10,022 bases of DNA from Clostridiales bacterium UBA6330. GTDB taxonomy: Bacteria; Bacillota; Clostridia; Oscillospirales; CAG-272. Shown here piece by piece: positions 1 through 5,900 of this stretch (positions within the stretch are counted from its first letter, which is position 1; the number at the start of each line of letters is the position of its first letter). Both the position numbers and the translations under genes were made by a program. The DNA is taken from NCBI GenBank assembly GCA_002438075.1, contig DJSQ01000241.1, positions 1-10,022 on the forward strand. The letters are read 5' to 3'. The notes beneath the pieces are model-generated. The model was not told where the DNA came from, ran no database searches, and saw nothing but the letters and a program-made list of their open reading frames with translations.

Positions 1-129
1 GAAATGGTTCAGGTTAGTTGAGGGAAGGAAAGAAAGACGGAAAAGGGTTGAACAGTTGGCATTGAAATAGCCCCCTGCGAGATGACCGCGAGGGGGCTTT
101 TTGTGTAGGATTCCAAAAATTTCGGCATT
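1..129. other. Left-edge intergenic stretch, possibly with the tail of a plus-strand gene
   Basis: This short stretch lies downstream of the leftmost minus-strand gene. On the plus strand it is purine-rich. One frame is open from base 2 to a TAG at 68-70, directly before the terminator hairpin, and would encode a basic, charged tail of 22 residues. Another plus frame stops at 19-21. Either could be the 3' end of a plus-strand gene convergent with the GDPD gene, but 22 codons cannot be identified. No RNA gene is recognisable here. Confidence 0.2.
69..102 (+). terminator. Intrinsic terminator hairpin (plus-strand polarity, possibly shared)
   Basis: An 8-bp GC-rich stem pairs AGCCCCCT (69-76) with AGGGGGCT (91-98). 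It is extended inward by three more pairs with one bulged G. A run of five T (98-102) follows on the plus strand, which is the polarity of a plus-strand terminator. On the minus strand the hairpin begins about 30 bases after the GDPD stop codon, a typical terminator position, but the sequence after it (TATTTCAAT) is a poor U-tract. It probably terminates a plus-strand transcript arriving from outside the window and may also end the CPBP-GDPD transcript less efficiently. Confidence 0.7.
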
Positions 130-855
130 TTACTCAAGAATATTCGTGGTGATATAGTCCACGCCCCAATCGGCGAAGCGGGTTGCGGTCTCGGGGTCAT
201 TGACGGTCCACGCGTTGAGCTTCAGTCCTGCGCTATGCACGCGGTCGACCCACTCCTTTGTCACGCTTTTCCAATCGGTATCGATATCCATGCGGTTTGC
301 GTTTGCGACCGCAAAGACCTCCTCACACAATTCGTGTGTAAGGTACTGCACGGGGTGATTCGGGCAAATCTCGCGGAGGTCGAGCAGGTTTTCAAGGCAG
401 AAGGAGATGAAAATCACGTGGTCAAGGTACTCCGCCGCGCGGAAGTGCTCTGCAATTCGCCCGATATCCGCCTTTTCGATGCGGTTCTTGAACTCCAGCA
501 CGCAGTTTTTTTCGTATTTTTTACAGCAATCGATGTATTCGTCAAGGCTCGGCAGGCGCAAATCGACCCGTCCCGCCCTTTGGTCGCGGTCAAGCAGGGT
601 CACGCTCCGCAGGGTGGCAAAATCGGTCTGCTCCACCGTGTAGGTCTGCTCCTCCCCTGCCACGCGCTTGGTGCTGTTGTCGTGGATGAGGATGAACTGT
701 CCGTCGGCGGTAACGTGCACGTCGGTCTCCACGCCGAAATAGGAGCGGTTGCCCGCCGCGACGAATGCGCAGAGTGTATTTTCCTTTTCCAGACCGCAAA
801 GTCCGCGATGTGCAATCAGTTTGGTCTGCTTTTTTTCAATGCGAACGGTATTCAT
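130..855 (-). CDS. Glycerophosphodiester phosphodiesterase (cytosolic GDPD family)
   Basis: Predicted to hydrolyse glycerophosphodiesters to sn-glycerol-3-phosphate and an alcohol, recycling phospholipid or teichoic-acid head groups. The 241-residue protein fits the size of compact bacterial GDPDs such as UgpQ. It has the family signatures in order: AHRG (H16, R17), ENT (E25), a GVETDVHVTADG block with metal ligands E43 and D45, H58 in LIHD, LPSLDE (101-106), E121 and K123 in the LEFK strand, and a late NAWTVND motif (W216). There is no signal peptide or membrane segment, so it should act in the cytoplasm. The ATG at 853-855 is chosen because an AAAGGAG site lies about 11 bases upstream and homology begins just after it; longer upstream reading lacks family features. 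The start overlaps the stop of the CPBP protease gene as ATGA, which implies translational coupling. The exact substrate cannot be told from sequence. Confidence 0.93.
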   Translation of the reverse strand: MNTVRIEKKQTKLIAHRGLCGLEKENTLCAFVAAGNRSYFGVETDVHVTADGQFILIHDNSTKRVAGEEQTYTVEQTDFATLRSVTLLDRDQRAGRVDLRLPSLDEYIDCCKKYEKNCVLEFKNRIEKADIGRIAEHFRAAEYLDHVIFISFCLENLLDLREICPNHPVQYLTHELCEEVFAVANANRMDIDTDWKSVTKEWVDRVHSAGLKLNAWTVNDPETATRFADWGVDYITTNILE

Positions 856-1676
856 GATTCCGATTTCTCCTTTTTTCGATACAGTCGGTCGGCTTCCTCG
901 GGGCGGATATGCACCAGCAGGTACATCATCCAAGCGAACACCGCCGTTCCGAGCACAGCGGTCCAGATAACGGTTGGGGTATCCCACCACACGCCCGCGC
1001 CGAGCGTTGGGTACAGTCCGCCGCAAAAGTCGTACACCGCGTGGAGCAGGATGCACAGAAGCAAATTTCCGCTTTTCAGCAGGACGATGGAGCACATTCC
1101 GCCGATGAGAAAGGAATATCCCACCTGCAACAGGGTCGGACCGATGCCCGCGCCCTCGAGGAGGTTGACCAGATGCACCAGCCCGAACACGGCGGAAACG
1201 GTAACGGTGGTGCGAAAAATCTGCTTGCTTGTCCCCCGTCGGTTCTCCAGCAGAATCGGGAAGAGCATTCCCCGAAACGCCAGCTCCTCAAACACGCCGA
1301 TCATCAGCGCATCAACGGCGTAAAGCCACACGAGGTCACCGCGCACGAGATACGCGTCCCCGCGCGCGGCGGACAGGAACGGGAAATTGTTGACCACCAC
1401 GGCAAGCGCGGGCAGGAATGCGGAGAGGCAGGCGGCGGTCGGCTTTGCCAGCAATCGGAAGCGCAGGTACAGCAAAACGAGCAGGAACACCGCCGCCCCG
1501 CAAGCGCGGGAGACGATGGATTTCAGAAGCCCCTGTGTGGTCTCATCGGCGGAGAGCTGCGGGTCGAGAATGGTATACGCCACGAACAGCGCCGCCGCGA
1601 CCACCGCGCCGATGCGGAGCGCAAGGTCCCGCCCCGCGCTCCCGCTTTTCTTTTCCTTCGTTCGGTCTGCTTTCAT
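852..1676 (-). CDS. CPBP family intramembrane metalloprotease (CAAX protease-like)
   Basis: A predicted polytopic membrane protein of 274 residues in the CPBP/Abi family, which contains glutamate-dependent intramembrane proteases related to Rce1. The conserved motifs are present: FEELAFRG (E130, E131, R135), FGLVH (F164, H168) and LHAVYDF (H212, D216). These are the residues expected to form the active site. Several hydrophobic segments can be seen, for example around residues 20-37, 58-76, 83-100, 115-128, 155-172, 186-210 and 235-255, with a basic N-terminus and C-terminus suggesting cytoplasmic tails. The ATG at 1674-1676 has a GGAG site about 10 bases upstream and follows a strong promoter, so longer reading-frame versions are rejected. 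It is the first gene of a two-gene unit with the GDPD gene. The natural substrate is unknown. Members act in bacteriocin self-immunity, protein processing or membrane stress, and nothing here discriminates among these. Confidence 0.9.
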   Translation of the reverse strand: MKADRTKEKKSGSAGRDLALRIGAVVAAALFVAYTILDPQLSADETTQGLLKSIVSRACGAAVFLLVLLYLRFRLLAKPTAACLSAFLPALAVVVNNFPFLSAARGDAYLVRGDLVWLYAVDALMIGVFEELAFRGMLFPILLENRRGTSKQIFRTTVTVSAVFGLVHLVNLLEGAGIGPTLLQVGYSFLIGGMCSIVLLKSGNLLLCILLHAVYDFCGGLYPTLGAGVWWDTPTVIWTAVLGTAVFAWMMYLLVHIRPEEADRLYRKKEKSES

Positions 1677-1712
1677 ATTCCGCTCCGTTTCAAGCTCTGA
1701 CTGTGTTGTCTT

Positions 1713-1741
1713 ATTATACCATATTTTCGCCGCCATTTCAA
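1713..1741 (-). promoter_or_regulatory. Strong SigA promoter for the CPBP protease-GDPD unit
   Basis: On the minus strand a TTGAAA -35 box (1736-1741) and a perfect TATAAT -10 box (1713-1718) are separated by exactly 17 bases, and a TGG precedes the -10 as in extended -10 promoters. The -35 hexamer overlaps the TGA stop codon of the upstream glycosyltransferase gene (1738-1740). Transcription should start near 1706, giving a leader of about 30 bases with a GGAG ribosome binding site. Agreement with the consensus is the best in this window. Confidence 0.8.
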
Positions 1742-2751
1742 GCGTTCCGCGCATTTTTTCGTCTTTTTGCGCCGTTTCCGTGCAGATAGGCATATCGGAC
1801 CAGCGCATACCGCGTGACAAACAGGAACAGGACCGCTCCAATCGCCGCTCCGCCCGCGTAGAGCGCGTACTCCGCACGGGTCAGCAGAACGCCGCACAGG
1901 GCAAGCACGGCGGTCAGGGCAACCAGCACCGCCGCGCAGGAGCCGACAGACAGCCCCATGGCGCTGATGCGGTGGTGCAGATGGGCGCGGTCCGCCGCGA
2001 ACGGGCTTTTTCCGCCGAGCACCCGCCGCACGACCGCCGCCGTCATGTCGGTCAGCGGATAGGCAAACACGAACAGCGGCGCAAGGATTCCGAGCCGCCA
2101 AGTCGGGGCTTCGAGAGCGGGAAGCGCGGCAAAGCCGAGCAGGAAGCCGACCGCGCCCGAGCCGCAGTCCCCCGCAAAGATTTTGGCGGGCGGGCGGTTA
2201 TAGCGCAGAAAGCCCAGACAAGCGGCGGAAATCAGGAGCGGCTCGAGCGCCCGCTCCCCCATTCCCGAAAGCGCCAGCACCAGCGCGATTCCGATGCCCT
2301 CGACCGTTGCGGTCCCCGCAAACAGACCGTCCAGCCCGTCAATCATGTTGTGCGCATTGGTCAGTGCCACCAGCCACAGCACGGCGGGAAGCAAACCGAC
2401 CCGCGTGCCCACCCCCGAGCCGATTGCCGCAACCGTTGCCGCGAGCAGCTGAACGCCCAGCCGCGCGCCCGCAGGCAACGGGCAGATGTCATCCGCCAAG
2501 CCGATGCAGAACACGGCAAGCCCGCCCGCAAGCCCCGCCGCAAGCGAAACGGTGTGCGGACAAAACAACAGCAGGCAAGCGCCAATCGCCGCCAGCATCG
2601 CAATGCCGCCCGCGCGCGGCACACTGTCAGCGTGCATCCTGCGCCAATCGCGCGGCACGTCCACCGCTCCGATTCTCCATGCGAGCCGACCGACGGGCGG
2701 GATCAGCACAATCACCGCCGCAAAGCACCCCGCAATCGCAATTCCCCACAT
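1738..2751 (-). CDS. Polyprenyl-phosphate N-acetylhexosamine-1-phosphate transferase (WecA/TagO/MraY family)
   Basis: A polytopic membrane enzyme of 337 residues, predicted to transfer a sugar-1-phosphate (probably GlcNAc-1-phosphate) from a UDP-sugar to undecaprenyl phosphate, the first step of teichoic-acid or other surface-polymer synthesis. Family motifs are clear: DVPRDWRRMH...PRAGGI (31-50), the ADD pair D87-D88, NAHNMIDGLDGL (132-143, D138 and D141), the FAGDCGSGAVGF block around D195, and ADRAHLHHR (253-261). The HLHH histidine motif points to the WecA/TagO branch rather than MraY, which makes lipid I. About ten hydrophobic segments are visible. The ATG at 2749-2751 has AAAGGGAG about nine bases upstream; the reading frame is open further upstream but crosses the preceding terminator, so it is not used. 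No glycosyltransferases for the next steps lie nearby. Its own promoter was not clearly seen. Confidence 0.9.
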   Translation of the reverse strand: MWGIAIAGCFAAVIVLIPPVGRLAWRIGAVDVPRDWRRMHADSVPRAGGIAMLAAIGACLLLFCPHTVSLAAGLAGGLAVFCIGLADDICPLPAGARLGVQLLAATVAAIGSGVGTRVGLLPAVLWLVALTNAHNMIDGLDGLFAGTATVEGIGIALVLALSGMGERALEPLLISAACLGFLRYNRPPAKIFAGDCGSGAVGFLLGFAALPALEAPTWRLGILAPLFVFAYPLTDMTAAVVRRVLGGKSPFAADRAHLHHRISAMGLSVGSCAAVLVALTAVLALCGVLLTRAEYALYAGGAAIGAVLFLFVTRYALVRYAYLHGNGAKRRKNARNA

Positions 2752-2799
2752 AGTCAGCTTCTCCCTTTGTGATTTCCCTGTTATTGTTCCTCTGTCGGC

Positions 2800-2847
2800 A
2801 AAAAACATACGCCCCGCAGACAACTGTCCGCGGGGCGTATTCGTTTT
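2800..2847. terminator. Bidirectional intrinsic terminator after the lipoprotein gene
   Basis: A perfect 11-bp stem pairs ATACGCCCCGC (2807-2817) with GCGGGGCGTAT (2830-2840), and the loop can pair further. T-runs flank it on both strands: six T on the minus strand just past the stem (complement of 2800-2805) and TTTTTT on the plus strand (2844-2849 region). On the minus strand it starts 12 bases after the lipoprotein stop codon, so it is the terminator of that gene and separates it from the glycosyltransferase gene. The plus-strand polarity would block any antisense transcript entering the lipoprotein gene. Confidence 0.88.
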
Positions 2848-2852
2848 TTGTC

Positions 2853-5624
2853 TTATTTGGAAGCCCACTCGTTGTAAATCACCGAGGGAGAACGGAAGTA
2901 GTAGTACGGCTCGTCGCAAACGGGATTCTTATCCGCGTCCACAACCTTCATGTTCTCGCCGTCCGGCACCTCCGTTTTGTGCTTCACCTCCGAGGTGCTC
3001 GTGGCACTCAGAAGGCTCCAGTAGAAGCGCTCAAGGTCCAGCTCCGATGCCAGCTTCTTGACCTCATCGGTGGTCAGCTCCTTTGCCAGATCACCCTGCA
3101 AGGTCTCGTTGTCGAACACGCCGTTCTCGCGCGTTGTAAACAGGATGCCCAGATCGTCAATGATTGCCTTCAGCTTCTCCTTGTCGGTTGCGGTGTTCAC
3201 AACCGCCTCCACCTTTTTCGTCAGCTCGTCAAAGTACTTGACCAGCTCCACATCCAACAGCCCGCAGAATGCGAGCTTCGGGTCTGCCTCCATCGGTGCT
3301 TCGGTTGCGGTCAGCCCGTTCAGGCTGATGTCCACCGCCACGTCGCTGTCCGCGCGCACCGTGACAAGGAAGAGCGCGTACTTGGCATCCGAATCGCCCA
3401 GCTTGCCCGAGATGTCGGTGCTGTAATTGACCGTCAGCTTCAGGCTCTTGTCGGTTCCCGTCGGCATCAGGCTGACGCTGTAGGGGTTGCTGATGGTCGG
3501 CACATAGACCAGATAGGTGTAGGTCTTGCCGCCCTCGGAATTATCCGCCGTGTAGGTTCCCACAACCGCGCCACTGCCGCTCTGCGCCTTGACCCATGCA
3601 ATTGCCGCCGCATTGTCGGCAAGCATTGCTTTGGTCAGCCCTGCTGTCAGGTTCACGCTGTAGGTCTTGGTATTGAGGAAGTCAAACTGAATCTGCGCGT
3701 TGCGGTAGGTCACCTTTGCCGATTCGGTGGTGCCGCCCGCCGTGTAGGTCCAGTCGAGCTTGCTGGAATTCTTCTTTCCGTAGAAGCTGATAACCGTAAT
3801 CTCGTAGCCGTCACCCGCGCTTCCGCCGTAGGAAACGTTGACGGTACTGCCGCTGTCGGTCACCTTCACGTCGGCATTCTTGATATTGTTATTGTAGTAA
3901 TAAACCGTTGCGTAGAGGTTCTGCCCCACGTTGCTTGCGCAGGTGTGCAGGACGTAAACGCCCTTGCCCGAACGGTCCGCGCTATCCATCCACGCCTTGA
4001 GGTAGTCGTTCTGCGACAGAACCTCGCGGGAATAGCCCGTGCTCCAGCTGTAGGTGAAGCCCGACGAGCCGACCTTGGGGTCGCTTGCCGCAGCTGCGCC
4101 CGATGCCTTTGCCAGCGCCGCGAAATCAAAGTTCAAAAGCGGCTCAATCAGCGCGTCGCGGTTCTGCTTCTTGCCAATCTCCCAGACATCCGCGGTGAGG
4201 TCCTTTGCGGGGTCGGGGTACGCGATGAAGGCATTTCCCGTCTTGAAAACGTCCATCATGTAGGTTTCCTGAAGCCGCTCGATGGTCACAACGTTTCCGT
4301 CCACGGTCTTTTTGTAGTCAACGTCCTCTTCGCCGTACTGAATCAGATTGCGGAAATCCACATTCGTGGTCAGATAGGTCAGAATCTGCATACTGCGCGA
4401 AAGGTTCACGGTGTATGCGCAAACGCCGAACATATTCTTGTAGACATCGTCCACGTCAACCGACGGGTACTTGACAATCACGGGATAGTACTTGCTGTCC
4501 TCGCTCCGATAGCTTTCGTACTTTGCAAGGTCACCCGTTTCAAAGCGCACCGCCGCCTTCTGTCCCTCTGCCGCCGTGCCGAAATAGCCGTTCAGACGCA
4601 TCAGGTTCAGCTCGTAGTAGTTCTTGCGGAAGGTTTCGTCATTGAACAGATTCTGGAAGGACAGAATCGTCTGCCCCTTGGAAAGCGTTTTGGGGTTGGT
4701 ATACCGATAGCCCAGAAGCGAGAACCGACTGCTGTCCTCCTCGTAGGTTTCGGGGTCGATGGACCAATAGTGCGCCAGCAGGTCCACCATCTGGTCGTAG
4801 GTTGCGTCAACCGGAACGACATCGGGATTGGACTTGCTGACAATATCCAGATACGTGAAAATGCCCTTGTTGAAGAAGCCGTCGATCTCATCCTTGTTGT
4901 AAATACCCGAGAAATCGGTCTGTTCCATCAGGTCCTTATCCAACAGCATATAGGTATACTTGCCGATGGTGGCATTGTTCGGAATAGCAAAGGTGCCGTT
5001 AACCTCATTGCCGTCCGAAACGCCCTTAATCTGCGCCGCGCTCAGAAGGGTCTGGGAGACATACTCCTTAATCTTCTTGGAGGACGCGCTCAATTCCTCG
5101 TCCAGCCGCTTGAGCCAGCCGTTTGCGGCGTACTCGCGGAACATATCCTCGCCGTTGATGTAGATGATGTCAACCTGATTCGGGTTGAGGTCGGGGTACT
5201 TGATGGTAATGCGACCGAACTTATCGGTTTCGGTCTCGTTCACCACGGTTCCGCTCTCATCCGCCGCGGTTGTCTCCTCTTCCTTCACGGCGTTGTCCGC
5301 AAAGATGCTTTTCGCATCCTCTCTCTTGCGGATGGTCTCGGTCACCACGGTGCGGTACTCGTCATCCGTCAGGAAGTAGAGCTGCATTCTGGTGGTGAAT
5401 TTGGATTCCGTGATGTTGTTGACCGCCTTGGTGATACGGCTTGCCGTCTCGGAATCCACTTCCTTTTCGGACACCAGCCACATCGTCAGCGTGATTGCAC
5501 TTGCCGATGCGTCATCGGTAATTCGTGATTGCACCTCGTCAAGCGACTTGCTCGAACAGCCCGTCAGGACCGTTGCCGCAAGCATCACAAGACACAGGGC
5601 AAGACAGAACAGTCTTTTTTTCAT
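2853..5624 (-). CDS. Oversized lipoprotein resembling family-1 extracellular solute-binding proteins
   Basis: A 923-residue exported lipoprotein. The N-terminus MKKRLFCLALCLVMLAATVL-TGC has a basic start, a hydrophobic core and a lipobox with C23 as the lipidated residue. Residues about 40-550 resemble carbohydrate-type ABC solute-binding proteins: a TLTMWLVSEKE opening strand, an NQVDIIYINGEDMFREYAANGWL segment (149-171) typical of the hinge region, TFAIPNN (211-217), a FRNLIQYGEEDVDY stretch (424-437) and TGNAFIAYPDP (462-472). About 555-775 is rich in Gly, Ser, Thr and Tyr and looks like beta-sandwich material. Residues 785-923 are helical and end in YYYFRSPSVIYNEW. Usual family-1 proteins have roughly 400-550 residues. 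The ATG is supported by a GGGAGGG site about eight bases upstream and by a promoter. No permease or ATPase gene is adjacent, so its ligand and partner are unknown; it could bind nutrients or have an adhesive or sensory role. Confidence 0.8.
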   Translation of the reverse strand: MKKRLFCLALCLVMLAATVLTGCSSKSLDEVQSRITDDASASAITLTMWLVSEKEVDSETASRITKAVNNITESKFTTRMQLYFLTDDEYRTVVTETIRKREDAKSIFADNAVKEEETTAADESGTVVNETETDKFGRITIKYPDLNPNQVDIIYINGEDMFREYAANGWLKRLDEELSASSKKIKEYVSQTLLSAAQIKGVSDGNEVNGTFAIPNNATIGKYTYMLLDKDLMEQTDFSGIYNKDEIDGFFNKGIFTYLDIVSKSNPDVVPVDATYDQMVDLLAHYWSIDPETYEEDSSRFSLLGYRYTNPKTLSKGQTILSFQNLFNDETFRKNYYELNLMRLNGYFGTAAEGQKAAVRFETGDLAKYESYRSEDSKYYPVIVKYPSVDVDDVYKNMFGVCAYTVNLSRSMQILTYLTTNVDFRNLIQYGEEDVDYKKTVDGNVVTIERLQETYMMDVFKTGNAFIAYPDPAKDLTADVWEIGKKQNRDALIEPLLNFDFAALAKASGAAAASDPKVGSSGFTYSWSTGYSREVLSQNDYLKAWMDSADRSGKGVYVLHTCASNVGQNLYATVYYYNNNIKNADVKVTDSGSTVNVSYGGSAGDGYEITVISFYGKKNSSKLDWTYTAGGTTESAKVTYRNAQIQFDFLNTKTYSVNLTAGLTKAMLADNAAAIAWVKAQSGSGAVVGTYTADNSEGGKTYTYLVYVPTISNPYSVSLMPTGTDKSLKLTVNYSTDISGKLGDSDAKYALFLVTVRADSDVAVDISLNGLTATEAPMEADPKLAFCGLLDVELVKYFDELTKKVEAVVNTATDKEKLKAIIDDLGILFTTRENGVFDNETLQGDLAKELTTDEVKKLASELDLERFYWSLLSATSTSEVKHKTEVPDGENMKVVDADKNPVCDEPYYYFRSPSVIYNEWASK

Positions 5625-5645
5625 GTATTTCCCTCCCGTAAACTC

Positions 5646-5670
5646 CGATTTTCTCCGCCGGAAAAAATCG
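5646..5670 (-). other. Leader hairpin in the lipoprotein mRNA
   Basis: An inverted repeat of about ten pairs with one mismatch (CGATTTT and TCC arms around a three-base loop) lies between the predicted transcription start near 5681 and the ribosome binding site of the lipoprotein gene. There is no U-tract right after it, so it is not a convincing terminator or attenuator. It may protect the 5' end of the mRNA or mean nothing. It does not match any riboswitch I know. Confidence 0.35.
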
Positions 5671-5687
5671 CCTTTTCTATCCTCATT

Positions 5688-5716
5688 ATTTTACATCAAT
5701 TCAAGCCGAAAGTCAA
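5688..5716 (-). promoter_or_regulatory. SigA promoter of the lipoprotein gene
   Basis: On the minus strand TTGACT (-35, 5711-5716) and TAAAAT (-10, 5688-5693) are separated by exactly 17 bases. The predicted start is near 5681, leaving a leader of about 57 bases before the ATG at 5624. The local drop in GC content compared with the surrounding genes supports a promoter region. No operator palindrome overlapping the boxes was found. Confidence 0.7.
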
Positions 5717-5900
5717 GTGAATTTTTTGTGTCCTTGCTCCGTCACACGCGCAAGCGCGCGGGAAAGTGCGGCAAACGGGCGTTCGGATTCGTCATTCCGC
5801 ACAAGTTGAGCGGTTGATTTTTTGTCATTCCGCCGTTCTTCTTGTGCGTTTTGAAAGAAATTTCGCACGCGTTTTTGCCATTCGACACAAATTTTCGTTT
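5717..5900. other. Intergenic region between rpoD and the lipoprotein promoter
   Basis: No gene is recognisable here. The ten-base word GTCATTCCGC occurs twice in direct orientation (5791-5800 and 5824-5833, 33 bases apart). The eight-base arms CGCACAAG (5798-5805) and CTTGTGCG (5841-5848) form an inverted repeat with a 35-base loop. There is a small CGCGC/GCGCG hairpin near 5748-5760. No GC-rich stem with a minus-strand T-run is seen after the rpoD stop, so rpoD has no obvious intrinsic terminator. The repeats may be remnants of a dispersed palindromic element. Confidence 0.4.

Noticed and set aside
1387..2772. A 461-codon plus-strand open frame opposite the CPBP and glycosyltransferase genes
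   Set aside because: The translation is very rich in Arg, Gln, Pro and Ala, as expected from reading GC-rich membrane-protein genes backwards, and it spans two real genes and their intergenic promoter.
2769..5528. A 919-codon open frame on the plus strand, antisense to the lipoprotein gene
   Set aside because: It is a mirror of a real gene. The sense gene rarely uses the codons that would give antisense stops in this frame, the product has no recognisable motif or sensible start, and the minus-strand gene has a signal peptide, ribosome binding site, promoter and terminator.
5745..5805. Candidate rpoD terminator hairpins (CGCGC/GCGCG and GTGCGG/CCGCAC)
   Set aside because: The first has a two-base loop and short stem, the second a loop of about 25 bases, and neither is followed by a T-run on the minus strand.
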